Assembly: GCA_963666705.2 (NCBI GenBank)
Contig: CAXXKO010000009.1
Location: 350,494-414,493, forward strand
Reading direction: 5' to 3'
DNA: 64,000 nucleotides
From: G963666705 sp963666705
Lineage (GTDB): Bacteria > Pseudomonadota > Alphaproteobacteria > CADEGL01
Notes under the pieces: model-generated
What the model was told of the DNA's origin: nothing
Databases searched by the model: none
Seen by the model: the letters and a program-made list of their open reading frames with translations, nothing else
Part shown: one piece after another, positions 11,234-19,897 of the stretch
How the letters are laid out: each line of letters opens with the position of its first letter
Position numbering within the stretch: the first letter of the stretch is position 1
Made by a program: the position numbers and the translations under genes

Positions 11234-11977
11234 TCAATGCAGATGCAGGGCGTCGTTGATGTAGATGCAGGTCAGGATCGTGAACACGTAGGCCTGCAGG
11301 AAGGCGATCAGGACCTCGAGGCCCGTGAGCGCGACCACGAAGGCGAAGGGCACCACGCCGGCCACCCCCATGGTCACGATGAACCCGGCGAACACCTTCA
11401 GCAGGGTATGCCCCGCCGTCATGTTGGCGAAAAGCCGGACCGACAGGCTGATCGGCCGCGAGAGGTATGAGATGACCTCGATGGGGATCATCAGCGGCCA
11501 CATCAGAACCGGCGTGCCCGCCGGCACGAAGAAGCCGAAGAACTTCACGCCGTGCTTGACGATCGCAAGGACGGTCACGCCGATGAACACGGAGAGCGCC
11601 AGGCCGAAGGTGACGATGATATGGCTCGTAAAGGTGAAGCCGTAGGGCAACATGCCCAGCATGTTGCCGAACAGGACGAACATGAAGAGGGTGAAGACCG
11701 CGGGAAAAAAGCGCCGGCCGTCCGCGCCGATATTCTCGCGCACCATGTTGGCGATGAATTCGTAGGAAAGCTCGGCAACCGATTGCCAGCGCCCCGGAAC
11801 CAAGGCCCGCTTGCGCGGCCCGAGCGTGAGGAGGAGGGTCGCGGCGGTCGCCGCGATCACCATGCACAGCGCCGAGTTGGTGAAGGATGCATTGACCCCC
11901 CCAACCTCGATCTCCACCAGGTGGTGGATCGTGAACTGCTCCAGCGGGCTATGGCCGCTTCCCTCGGTCGCCGACAC
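11234..11977 (-). CDS. atpB: ATP synthase F0 subunit a
   Basis: 247-residue stator channel subunit. Multiple transmembrane helices, with the essential arginine in 'PISLSVRLFANMTAGH' and C-terminal 'FTILTCIYINDALHLH'. N-terminal 'PLEQFTIHHLVEI' matches the alphaproteobacterial family. Start ATG at 11977. It lies 14 bp after atpI and 67 bp before atpE. Confidence 0.96.
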   Translation of the reverse strand: MSATEGSGHSPLEQFTIHHLVEIEVGGVNASFTNSALCMVIAATAATLLLTLGPRKRALVPGRWQSVAELSYEFIANMVRENIGADGRRFFPAVFTLFMFVLFGNMLGMLPYGFTFTSHIIVTFGLALSVFIGVTVLAIVKHGVKFFGFFVPAGTPVLMWPLMIPIEVISYLSRPISLSVRLFANMTAGHTLLKVFAGFIVTMGVAGVVPFAFVVALTGLEVLIAFLQAYVFTILTCIYINDALHLH

Positions 11978-11991
11978 TCTCTACCCTCGCC

Positions 11992-12330
11992 CTACTTTCG
12001 CTCGTTCCCATCCCCTTTGCGGGGCTCGTATCCCACGCCGTGGCCGATTCCGCTCACGGTGCGGTAGACATTCATCACGCCGGCGGCCCCGCCCAGCATG
12101 AAGAAGACGATCATCAGGCCCGGCATCGTACCGAGCCAGGTGTCGAGCAGCCAGCCGACGGCCACACCAACGGCGAGGGCCGCGACGAGCTCGACGCTGA
12201 CACGGAGCGCCAGGCCGGCACCCGATGGGGCCCTCCTCCCTCCTTCCCTGTTCCGCGGAACCCGCCCACGCGCCTTCGCGAGACGCGCGTCGAAGTCACC
12301 GGAACCGGATGGAGGCTTGCCTTGGCTCAT
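11992..12330 (-). CDS. atpI: ATP synthase assembly/AtpI family protein
   Basis: 112 residues with a charged N-terminus and two hydrophobic helices ('LVAALAVGVAVGWLLDTWLG' and 'GLMIVFFMLGGAAGVMNVYR'), the alphaproteobacterial AtpI type. AtpI helps c-ring assembly or magnesium handling and is usually dispensable. It is the first gene of the reverse-strand F0 operon, so the promoter should lie in the roughly 140 bp between it and smc. Confidence 0.9.
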   Translation of the reverse strand: MSQGKPPSGSGDFDARLAKARGRVPRNREGGRRAPSGAGLALRVSVELVAALAVGVAVGWLLDTWLGTMPGLMIVFFMLGGAAGVMNVYRTVSGIGHGVGYEPRKGDGNERK

Positions 12331-12471
12331 CGGTCAGGCCCCCCAATCCCCCTTTGCCCGGCATCGCCGACGCTCGGACGCCGGGCAACTTACGGGGTGG
12401 CCATTAGGCTGTCAAGAACGCACAAACCCAGGATTCGTGCGCTGTTGCGGCCGGTCGCTTCAGCGTCCGGC

Positions 12472-15400
12472 TCAGGCCGTCGCGCGCAGCGCCTCGGCTT
12501 CCCGCAGGTCGACGGAGACGAGCTGCGAGACCCCGGGCTCGCGCATGGTGACGCCGAACAGCCGGTCCATGCGGGCCATGGACAGGCGATGATGGGTGAT
12601 GAGCAGAAAGCGCGTCGAGGAAGCGTGGGCGATCTCCTCGAGGAGGTTGCAGAACCGGTCCACGTTGGCGTCGTCGAGGGGTGCGTCCACCTCGTCCAAG
12701 ATGCAGATGGGGGCGGGATTGGTGAGGAAGACGGAAAACAGGAGGGCGAGCGCGGTCAGCGCCCGCTCGCCGCCCGAGAGGAGGGACAGGATCTGCAGCC
12801 GCTTGCCCGGCGGGCTCGCCATGATCTCGAGCCCGGCCTCGAGCGGATCGTCGGGGTCGGTCAGGGTCAGGTGCGCCCGGCCGCCGCCGAAGAGGCGCGT
12901 GAACAGCGTCTGGAAATGCCGGTTCACGTCCTCGAACGAGGCGAGCAGCCGCTCGCGGCCCTCGCGATTGAGCTCGGTGATGCCGTGGCGCAGGCGGTTG
13001 ATGGCGGCGATCAGGTCCGCGCGCTCGGTCTCGAGGGTTTGGATCTGCTCGGCCAACTCGGTCGCTTCCTGCTCGGCGCGCAGGTTGACGGGGCCCATGT
13101 TCTGGCGTTCGTGGTTGAGGCGCTCGACCCGCGCCTCGAGCACGTCCTCCGCCGGCAGCGCCTCGCCCTCCTTGACCCCGCCGGCTTCGAGGATGCGCTC
13201 GGGCGTGCATTCGAGGCGCTCGAGGATGCGCTCGGCGATGGTGTCGCGGCTCTGCTCGCCCTGCTCGCATCCGGCCTCGCGACGCACCCGCTCCTCGCGC
13301 GCCTGGGCCTGGGCGGATTCCGCCGCCCTGAGTCGCCTGTCGGCCGCGGTCAGGGCTTCCTCGCCCTCGGCCAGGCGGTCGGCGGCCAGCGACCGCTTGG
13401 CCTCCGCTTTCGTGAAGTGCTCGAGGAGGGCGTTGCGCCGGGCGGCGATCTCCCGCGGCATGGCGGCCAGCCGCGCGAGCTCCGTTTGCGCGGCGGCGCG
13501 GCGCTCCGCGAGCTGCCTGCGCTGTTGCTCGGCGCTTTCGACCCGCGCTTGCCAGGACAGCACCTCCGTGCCGATATCCTTGCCGCGCTGGCGCCGCGCC
13601 TCGGCCTCGCGGGTCAGCCGGTCGAACGCGCTCCGCAACTCGATCAGGCGAGCACGGCGCCGGGCCAGCTCGGTGCGGAGCGCGATCTCACGCTCCCTCG
13701 CCTCCTCCGGATCGACGGCTTGGCTCTGCCCCTCCCGCGCTTCGGCCCGGCGGGCCTCGGCCTCGGTGAGTTCGCCCCGCAGCCGCTCGGCGGCTTCCTC
13801 CAGCGCCGCGAGGCGCGAGGCGTCGGCGCTGCGCCGCTCGGCTTGGGCCGCCTGGGCCTCACGCCGCTCGTTGACGGCGCCATAGGCGCGGCCGAGCTCG
13901 TCCCGTGCCGCCTTCGCGGCCTCGCCGGCGGTGGCGGCGAGCGCGCCGGCGGCCCCGAAGCGCTCTCGCGCCCCGCCGAGCCGGGCTTCGGCCTCGATCA
14001 GAGCGGCGCGCACTTCTTCCAGCCGGGCGCGCTGGGCGAGGCGGGTCGCGGCCGCCGTGCTCGCATTGGGGGCGACGGTGAACCCGTCCCAGCGCCACAC
14101 CGCGCCATCGCGTGAGACCAGGCGCTGCCCCGGCGCGAGGCGGGGCGCGAGAGCGTGACCGGTCGCTTCGTCCGGCACCAGCCCGGTCTGCGACAGGCGG
14201 CGGCGGAGCGCCTCCACCCCCTTGACGCGGCGGTCGAGCGGCTCGGCGCCCGCGGGCAGGGGCGGCCGCGGGTCGAGGGGTGCGAGGAGGCGCCAGTGAA
14301 TGGGCGCGCCCACGTCGGCCGGCACGTTCAGGTCGTCGCCGAGCACGGCGCCGAGCGCCGTCTCGTATCCGGGATCGACGGCGATCCGGTCGATGACCGG
14401 GGGCCACATGTCCTCGTCACTCACCGCCACCAACGCCGAGAGGGCCGCCGCCTCGGCGCCCAACCTGGTGTGGGCCTGATCGGCCCCCTGCATGGCCTCG
14501 CGCGCGGCGGCCTCCGCCACGGTGGCGCCGGACCGGGCCTCTTCCGCCGCTTCCGCGCGTGCCCGCGCATCTTCGAGGCGCGTCCGGGCCTGGTCGAGCG
14601 TGCCTTCCGGGCCGGCGGCCTGGTGCTCCTCTTCGGCCCGTGCGCGCAGCACATCCTGCTCCCGCGCGATCTCGGCCGCGCGCTCGGACAGGCGCCGGAT
14701 GCGAACCTCGGCCTCGTCGAGGCGGCGGGCGAGGTCCGCCCGCCGTGTCTCGTCGGCCGCGATCCGCGCGGTCAGCGCCGTGAGGTCCGTCTCCAAAGCT
14801 TCCGCCGCCGCGCCGGCCTCCTCGACCGCCTCCCGTGCCCGGGCCGCGTCCGCCTCCTCGCCGTCCCCCGCCGCGTCGAGGCCGGCGCGCTCCGCCTCGA
14901 GCCGCGCGAGGGCGGCAGCCGCGTCTTCGGCGAGGGCATTTTCCCGGGCCGCGTCCGTGGCGATCTGCGCGAGCCTGGTCTCACCCTCCCGCCGCGCGTC
15001 GTGCATGCGGGCTTCCTCGGCGTCGAGCCCGTCCCGCGCCACCGCCACCCGGTGCAGCTCGGCCGCCGCCTCGGCTTCGGCCTGGCGCAAGGCCGGGAGC
15101 CCGGCGGCCGCCTCGGCCTGGGACGTGGCGGCGGCGGCGGCCTGTCCGGCCAGCGCGCCCACGCTCGCTATGGCCGCTTCGAGGCGGGCAACGGCCGCGG
15201 CGACCGCCTCGTTGGCCGCCTGCCAGCGCAGGTGCAGGTACATGGCCTCGGCGCGCCGGATATGGTCGGAGATGTTGCGGTAGCGCGTGGCCTGCCGGGC
15301 CTGGCGCCGCAAACCCTGGAGCTGACCCTCGAGGGTGGTCACGATGTCCTCGAGCCGGACCAGGTTGTTCTCGGCCCCGCGCAGGCGCAGCTCGGCCTCG

Positions 15401-15936
15401 TGCCGGCGCGAATGGAGGCCCGTGATGCCCGCGGCCTCCTCGAGCAGCGCCCGCCTGTCGATCGGCCGCGCCGCCACCAGCGAGCCGATGCGCCCCTGGC
15501 TGACGATCGCCGTCGAGCGCGGGCCGGTGGCGGAGTCGGCGAACAACAGGGCCACGTCCCGCGCCCGCACGTCGCGCCCGTTGATGCGGTAGTTCGAGCC
15601 CGAGCGCCGCTCGATGCGCCGGGCCACCTCGAGCTCCTCCGAATCGTTGAAGGCCGCGGGCGCCCGGTGGTCGGAATTATCGAGGTGGAGGGTGACCTCG
15701 GCGATGTTCCGGGCCGGCCGCTCGCCCGTGCCGCCGAAGATGACGTCGTCCATCTCGCCGCCGCGCATCGCCTTGGCCGAGCCTTCCGACATCACCCAGC
15801 GCAACGCCTCGACCAGGTTCGACTTGCCACAGCCATTGGGGCCGACGATGCCAGTCAGGCCCGGCTCGATATGCATCTCGACCGGCTCGACGAAGGACTT
15901 GAAGCCGGCGAGGCGAAGCTTTGTGAATTGGACCAA
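12472..15936 (-). CDS. smc: Chromosome segregation ATPase SMC
   Basis: 1154 residues, normal for bacterial SMC, which compacts and segregates chromosomes with ScpA/ScpB. Walker A 'GPNGCGKS' at residues 32-39 follows 'LRLAGFKSFVEP'. Two very long Ala/Glu/Arg-rich coiled coils flank a hinge at about residues 500-640. The C-terminal head has the ABC signature 'LLSGGERALTALAL' and Walker B 'CILDEVDAPLDDANVDRF'. It is 24 bp after the DsbA-like gene. Confidence 0.97.
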   Translation of the reverse strand: MVQFTKLRLAGFKSFVEPVEMHIEPGLTGIVGPNGCGKSNLVEALRWVMSEGSAKAMRGGEMDDVIFGGTGERPARNIAEVTLHLDNSDHRAPAAFNDSEELEVARRIERRSGSNYRINGRDVRARDVALLFADSATGPRSTAIVSQGRIGSLVAARPIDRRALLEEAAGITGLHSRRHEAELRLRGAENNLVRLEDIVTTLEGQLQGLRRQARQATRYRNISDHIRRAEAMYLHLRWQAANEAVAAAVARLEAAIASVGALAGQAAAAATSQAEAAAGLPALRQAEAEAAAELHRVAVARDGLDAEEARMHDARREGETRLAQIATDAARENALAEDAAAALARLEAERAGLDAAGDGEEADAARAREAVEEAGAAAEALETDLTALTARIAADETRRADLARRLDEAEVRIRRLSERAAEIAREQDVLRARAEEEHQAAGPEGTLDQARTRLEDARARAEAAEEARSGATVAEAAAREAMQGADQAHTRLGAEAAALSALVAVSDEDMWPPVIDRIAVDPGYETALGAVLGDDLNVPADVGAPIHWRLLAPLDPRPPLPAGAEPLDRRVKGVEALRRRLSQTGLVPDEATGHALAPRLAPGQRLVSRDGAVWRWDGFTVAPNASTAAATRLAQRARLEEVRAALIEAEARLGGARERFGAAGALAATAGEAAKAARDELGRAYGAVNERREAQAAQAERRSADASRLAALEEAAERLRGELTEAEARRAEAREGQSQAVDPEEAREREIALRTELARRRARLIELRSAFDRLTREAEARRQRGKDIGTEVLSWQARVESAEQQRRQLAERRAAAQTELARLAAMPREIAARRNALLEHFTKAEAKRSLAADRLAEGEEALTAADRRLRAAESAQAQAREERVRREAGCEQGEQSRDTIAERILERLECTPERILEAGGVKEGEALPAEDVLEARVERLNHERQNMGPVNLRAEQEATELAEQIQTLETERADLIAAINRLRHGITELNREGRERLLASFEDVNRHFQTLFTRLFGGGRAHLTLTDPDDPLEAGLEIMASPPGKRLQILSLLSGGERALTALALLFSVFLTNPAPICILDEVDAPLDDANVDRFCNLLEEIAHASSTRFLLITHHRLSMARMDRLFGVTMREPGVSQLVSVDLREAEALRATA

Positions 15937-15960
15937 GGTGCCGAACCGTCAGGCGCCAGG

Positions 15961-16584
15961 CTAGGGGACCAGTTCCCGGAGCACGGCCTCGAAATTCTCG
16001 TAGGGTTGGGATCCGTCGATTCGGCGCTTACCGTTGATGATGAAGGTGGGCGTGCTCTCGACGCCGAACTCGGCTTCCGCATCGGCCTTCGATTTGCGCA
16101 CGCCGTTGAACAGCTCTTCGTCGTTCATGCAGGCCTCGAAGTCGGCCGCCGAGATGCCGCCGAGCTGGCCGATCTGGGACAGGGCGGCAAAGGGGTCGGG
16201 CGCCAGGGCCCAGTTGCGCTGGCTGCGGAACAGCACGTCGAGGAAGCCGAAATAACGGTCCGGCGGCGCGCAGCGCGCCAGCATGGCGGCGATGATGGAG
16301 CGGCCGTCGCGGCCCAGCGGGAAATCCCGGTACACGAGCTTCGCCTTGCCGGTATCGATATAGTCGACCTTGAGCTTGGGCAGGGTGTTGGTGTGAAAAT
16401 CGGCGCAGTGGGGACAGGTGAGCGACGAATATTCGATGATCGTAATCGGGGCGTCCGGATCGCCGAGGACGCGGTCCGCCAGCATCTCCTCGACCGGCGC
16501 TAGATCGGCGAAGGCGCCGTGGGTCAGGCCTACCACCAACACCGCCGCGGCTAAGTTGGCGAAAAACAAAGTTATTTTGCGCAC
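15961..16584 (-). CDS. DsbA-family thiol-disulfide oxidoreductase, exported
   Basis: 207 residues from the GTG at 16584, chosen because GGAG lies just upstream and it begins with a clean signal peptide ('ITLFFANLAAAVLVVG..AFA'). A longer frame from 16644 would put 20 extra polar residues before it. The thioredoxin-fold motif is 'TCPHCADFH' (CPHC), with cis-Pro region 'VESTPTFIINGKR'. It is likely a periplasmic disulfide oxidase or isomerase of the DsbA/BdbD-like group. It is located directly upstream of smc, a conserved neighbourhood in related bacteria with no clear functional link. Confidence 0.9.
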   Translation of the reverse strand: MRKITLFFANLAAAVLVVGLTHGAFADLAPVEEMLADRVLGDPDAPITIIEYSSLTCPHCADFHTNTLPKLKVDYIDTGKAKLVYRDFPLGRDGRSIIAAMLARCAPPDRYFGFLDVLFRSQRNWALAPDPFAALSQIGQLGGISAADFEACMNDEELFNGVRKSKADAEAEFGVESTPTFIINGKRRIDGSQPYENFEAVLRELVP

Positions 16585-16661
16585 CGTCTTCTCCGAGCCA
16601 CTAGATGTTGTTCCAATTATACTGGCGCTCCCAGGACTCCACAAGCCGAGTCACGCGCCGC

Positions 16662-17156
16662 TCACCCCTTCCCGCCGCGCTCCTCGGCGGTCTGGACCGC
16701 GCGGCCGAGCCGTTCGAGGGCCTGGCGCAGGGCCGGGTCCTCGATGTCCTCGATTCCGGGCTGCAGGGCCGGTGGCGGCGCCGCGCCGTCCCGGGCCGGC
16801 GGTGTCCTGACGGCTGGCGGGGGCGGCGGCTTGCGCCCGTCATGGACGAGCTTGAGGCGGCCCACGGCGCGGTAGCCGAAATAGCCGTTGATGCGCTCGA
16901 GCACCAGGGGCTCCAGATGTTGCAGCTCGAGGGCGAGGGCGCCCGAGACGGACACATGCAGCGTCCCCTCGAGGCGCTTGCCGCGGGGAAAGCCGAGGCG
17001 GAGCGGCGTGCTGTGGGCGGCCAGGGCCTCGCCCACGATGGCCGGCCAGTCGGTGACGATGCCCGCCTCGGCGAAGCCGTGATGGCGCAGGGTGCGCTTG
17101 GCCGCCTCGGGGAGGGAGGCGGCGAGGGAGCGGGGGCCGCTGGCCCGTGGCTTCAT
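16662..17156 (-). CDS. dciA: DUF721 family protein, DciA-like helicase loader
   Basis: 164 residues. The N-terminal half (to about residue 100) has the DUF721 pattern: 'DWPAIVGEALAAHSTP', 'GTLHVSVSGALALELQH' and 'INGYFGYRAVGRLKL'. DUF721 includes DciA, the widespread loader of the replicative helicase DnaB in bacteria lacking DnaC. The C-terminal part is a Pro-rich linker and a short helix, as often seen. Divergent from mutY, 89 bp apart. The DciA role is inferred from the family. Confidence 0.82.
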   Translation of the reverse strand: MKPRASGPRSLAASLPEAAKRTLRHHGFAEAGIVTDWPAIVGEALAAHSTPLRLGFPRGKRLEGTLHVSVSGALALELQHLEPLVLERINGYFGYRAVGRLKLVHDGRKPPPPPAVRTPPARDGAAPPPALQPGIEDIEDPALRQALERLGRAVQTAEERGGKG

Positions 17157-17245
17157 GGTCTCTCTCTATCCGGCGCCGCGCGTGAATGGTTATTCTATGC
17201 CGACCGCACCGGTCGCCGCGAATCCGAATGGGCCAACCGCAACCA

Positions 17246-18334
17246 ATGCCTTCCGAAAAGGGCGAGAATGTGACCGTGACCGTGGCGGCGGCCGATTTGG
17301 CCGCGCGCCTGCTCCTTTGGTACGACCGGCACCGCCGCGCCATGCCCTGGCGGGCGCCGCCCGGGACGCGGGCGGAGCCCTACGCCGTCTGGCTCAGCGA
17401 GGTCATGCTGCAACAGACCACCGTGGCGGCCGTCGGGCCCTACTTCAGCGCCTTCATGGCGCGCTGGCCCACGGTCCACGCCCTGGCCGGGGCCGGGCTC
17501 GACGAGGTGCTGCATGCCTGGCAGGGGCTCGGCTACTACGCGCGGGCGCGCAATCTGCACGAATGCGCGCGCATCGTCAGCCGTGAGATGGGCGGCCGTT
17601 TTCCCGACACCGAGCCGGCATTGCGCGCCCTGCCCGGCATCGGCGCCTACACGGGCGCCGCGATCGCCGCCATCGCCTTCGACCGGCCATCGACCGTCGT
17701 CGACGGCAACGTCGAGCGGGTGACGGCGCGGCTCCGTGGCGTGGACGCACCGCTGCCGGGCTCGAAAGGGCGCTTGCGCGATCTGGCCGCCGCCCTCACC
17801 CCGGCCACGCGCGCCGGCGACTATGCCCAGGCGATCATGGACCTGGGCGCCACCATCTGCACGCCGCGCCGGCCGGCCTGCGCCATCTGTCCCTGGTGCG
17901 AAGCTTGCGTGGCGCGCGCCCGCGGCGACCCCGAGACCCTGCCGCGCCGCGAACCCAGGCGGGCCCGCCCGCTGCGCCGTGGGGTCGCCTTCTGGCTCAG
18001 GCGCGCGGACGGGTCGGTGCTCCTGCGCCGGCGCCCGGCACGGGGCCTCTTGGGCGGCATGATGGAAGTGCCCACGACGGACTGGTGCGAAGGCGGGGTC
18101 GGCGAGGCCGAGATCCGCGCGGCCGCCCCCGTGGCGGTGGAATGGCGCCGCCTGCCGGGGGCCGCGCGCCATGGCTTCACCCATTTCGAGCTCGAGCTCG
18201 AGGTTCTTACGGCTGATATCGATGGCGGGGCGGCGGTCGAGGGCGTGTGGTGCCCACTTCACCGCCTCGGCGAGCACGCCCTGCCGACGGCCATGAAGAA
18301 GGTCATCGCCCACGCCCTCGCTGCCGGGGGCTAG
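17246..18334 (+). CDS. mutY: A/G-specific adenine glycosylase
   Basis: Removes adenine mispaired with 8-oxoguanine. The HhH-GPD core shows catalytic Glu in 'SEVMLQQTTVAAV', the hairpin 'LPGIGAYTGAAIA' and the catalytic Asp in 'VVDGNVERV'. The 4Fe-4S cluster cysteines follow as C-x6-C-x2-C-x5-C ('CTPRRPACAICPWCEAC'), and a degenerate NUDIX-like C-terminal domain recognises the 8-oxoG. The start could be ATG 17246 or GTG 17270 (AGGGCGAG just upstream). The TAG stop (18332-18334) is built from the TA target of the adjacent IS630 element. Confidence 0.95.
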   Translation: MPSEKGENVTVTVAAADLAARLLLWYDRHRRAMPWRAPPGTRAEPYAVWLSEVMLQQTTVAAVGPYFSAFMARWPTVHALAGAGLDEVLHAWQGLGYYARARNLHECARIVSREMGGRFPDTEPALRALPGIGAYTGAAIAAIAFDRPSTVVDGNVERVTARLRGVDAPLPGSKGRLRDLAAALTPATRAGDYAQAIMDLGATICTPRRPACAICPWCEACVARARGDPETLPRREPRRARPLRRGVAFWLRRADGSVLLRRRPARGLLGGMMEVPTTDWCEGGVGEAEIRAAAPVAVEWRRLPGAARHGFTHFELELEVLTADIDGGAAVEGVWCPLHRLGEHALPTAMKKVIAHALAAGG

Positions 18335-19514
18335 TGTCCTGATCGCGAAGTTTCTATGATTTCTTTTTGGGACCGTGGAGGCATGTTATGGCGCGTGGTC
18401 GGGTAGCGGTTGCGATTGAGCTTTCGGTGTCGGAGCGTCGGGAACTCGATGAGCTGGCGCGGCGGCGGCGGACGGCACAGGGTCTGGCGCGACGGGCGCG
18501 GATTGTTCTTCTGGCCGCCGAGGGGCTCGAGAACAAGACCATCGCGGCCGAGCTTGGCGCGGCGCCGGATACGGTCGGCGTCTGGCGCCGACGCTTCGCC
18601 GAGCGGCGTCTGGAGGGCCTTCATGACGAGCCCCGCCCGGGTACGCCGCGACGGATCAGCGACGACGCCGTTGCCGAGACGATCCGGCGGACGCTCGAGG
18701 AGACGCCGGCGGACGCGACGCACTGGTCGTTACGCAGCATGGCGCGGTCGACCGGCTATGCGCCGTCGACGATCCACCGCATCTGGCGTGCCTTCGGGTT
18801 GCAACCGCACCGTTCGAAGAGCTTCAAGCTGTCGAGCGACCCGTTCTTCGTGGAGAAGGTCCGCGATATCGTCGGGCTCTATCTCAATCCGCCGGAACGG
18901 GCGTTGGTCCTGTGCGTCGACGAGAAGAGCCAGATCCAGGCCCTCGACAGGACCCAGCCGCTGTTGCCCATGCGCCCCGGTCAGGCCGAACGGCGCAGCC
19001 ACGACTACAAACGCCACGGCACCCTGTCGCTGTTCGCCGCTCTCGACACCGCGACCGGCCAAGTCATCGGCCGCTGCTTCGCCCGCCATCGGGCGCGCGA
19101 GTTCCGGGCCTTCCTCAACACCGTGGAAGCGCGGGTGCCGGCCGATCTCGATGTGCACATAATCATGGACAACCTGGCGACCCACAAGACCAAGGCGATC
19201 CGCGACTGGTTCGCCCGCCACCCCCGATGGCAGGCCCATTACACGCCGACCTCGGCCTCCTGGATCAACCAGGTCGAACGTTTCTTCGCCCTGTTGACCG
19301 AAAAGCAGCTGCGCCGCGGCGTCCACCGCTCCACCAAGGAGCTCGAAGCCGCCATCCTTCGCTATATGGACACCGTCAATGCCGATCCAAAGCCATTCCG
19401 TTGGACCAAATCAGCCGACGACATCTTGGCCTCAATCAAGCGTTTCTGCCTCGCAAACATTCGTATCGCCGAGCACCAACAACAAATCACGCAAACTTCA
19501 GAATCAGGACACTA
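18332..19514 (+). mobile_element. IS630-family insertion sequence, apparently complete
   Basis: Bounded by TA at 18332-18333 and 19513-19514, the expected TA duplication of IS630/Tc1 elements. Terminal inverted repeats begin TAGTGTCCTGAT on both sides and stay matched to GAAGTTT with a three-base difference. One transposase gene fills it. It landed precisely in the TAG stop of mutY, which it regenerates. Confidence 0.92.
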
Positions 19515-19515
19515 G
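18388..19515 (+). CDS. IS630-family transposase
   Basis: 375 residues from ATG 18388 with GGAGG (18377-18381) upstream. An N-terminal helix-turn-helix pair ('GLENKTIAAELGAAPDTVG', 'MARSTGYAPSTIHR') precedes a DDE domain with 'CVDEKSQIQAL', 'IIMDNLATHKT' and 'NQVERFFALLTEKQ'. The frame is intact. The TAG stop uses the TA of the right tip plus the first host base, so it only ends there because the flank starts with G. Confidence 0.95.
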   Translation: MARGRVAVAIELSVSERRELDELARRRRTAQGLARRARIVLLAAEGLENKTIAAELGAAPDTVGVWRRRFAERRLEGLHDEPRPGTPRRISDDAVAETIRRTLEETPADATHWSLRSMARSTGYAPSTIHRIWRAFGLQPHRSKSFKLSSDPFFVEKVRDIVGLYLNPPERALVLCVDEKSQIQALDRTQPLLPMRPGQAERRSHDYKRHGTLSLFAALDTATGQVIGRCFARHRAREFRAFLNTVEARVPADLDVHIIMDNLATHKTKAIRDWFARHPRWQAHYTPTSASWINQVERFFALLTEKQLRRGVHRSTKELEAAILRYMDTVNADPKPFRWTKSADDILASIKRFCLANIRIAEHQQQITQTSESGH

Positions 19516-19632
19516 CCCTTTTTGTCGCTCGCGGCAGCGGACCAAGAGGTCCGCGCCTGCGCGGGCGCGCCGGGCGACCGGCGGGCCGCCTTGCGGCCTG
19601 GAGCGATTCCAGTCGAGATGGAAACGCTCTAG
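19512..19632. repeat. CTAG-bounded palindromic element, copy B (partial)
   Basis: Contains the larger module of the repeat at 9503-9654, from the TCGCTCGCGGCAGCGGACC block to GGAAACGCTCTAG at high identity. The 35-bp left module is absent. It lies between the IS630 right end and a MITE, sharing a CTAG with each. Non-coding. Confidence 0.75.
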
Positions 19633-19897
19633 TACCCACTTTCATAATTCCGTGTGCCATACGACGGCACCCCGAGGTTCCCGGCTAGGAGCGCGGCGCG
19701 CCGTGATGCCGGGGCATCACAAGCGGCGCGCGACGACGTCCGGGGGCCTCGGGGCGCCGCCCTACGGGTCGCTTTTCCCGCCCCCTCGGGGTGTCGGGGA
19801 TGCTTGACGATGCCCCGGCATCGCCGGCGCACCCCCTCCTACCGAGGAGACGGGAAAAGCGATCGTATGGCACACGGAATTATGAAAGTGGGTACTA
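19630..19897. mobile_element. MITE-like element with 34-bp perfect terminal inverted repeats
   Basis: Bases 19631-19664 (AGTACCCACTTTCATAATTC...) are the exact reverse complement of 19863-19896, and TA flanks both tips. The 198-bp interior has no gene but further imperfect palindromes, including TGATGCCGGGGCATCA and two CGCTTTTCCCG stretches in opposite context. Perfect arms, small size and TA flanks suggest a non-autonomous element mobilised by an IS630/Tc1-type transposase. The adjacent IS630 has different tips. The right tip supplies the TAG stop of ccrM. Confidence 0.8.
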
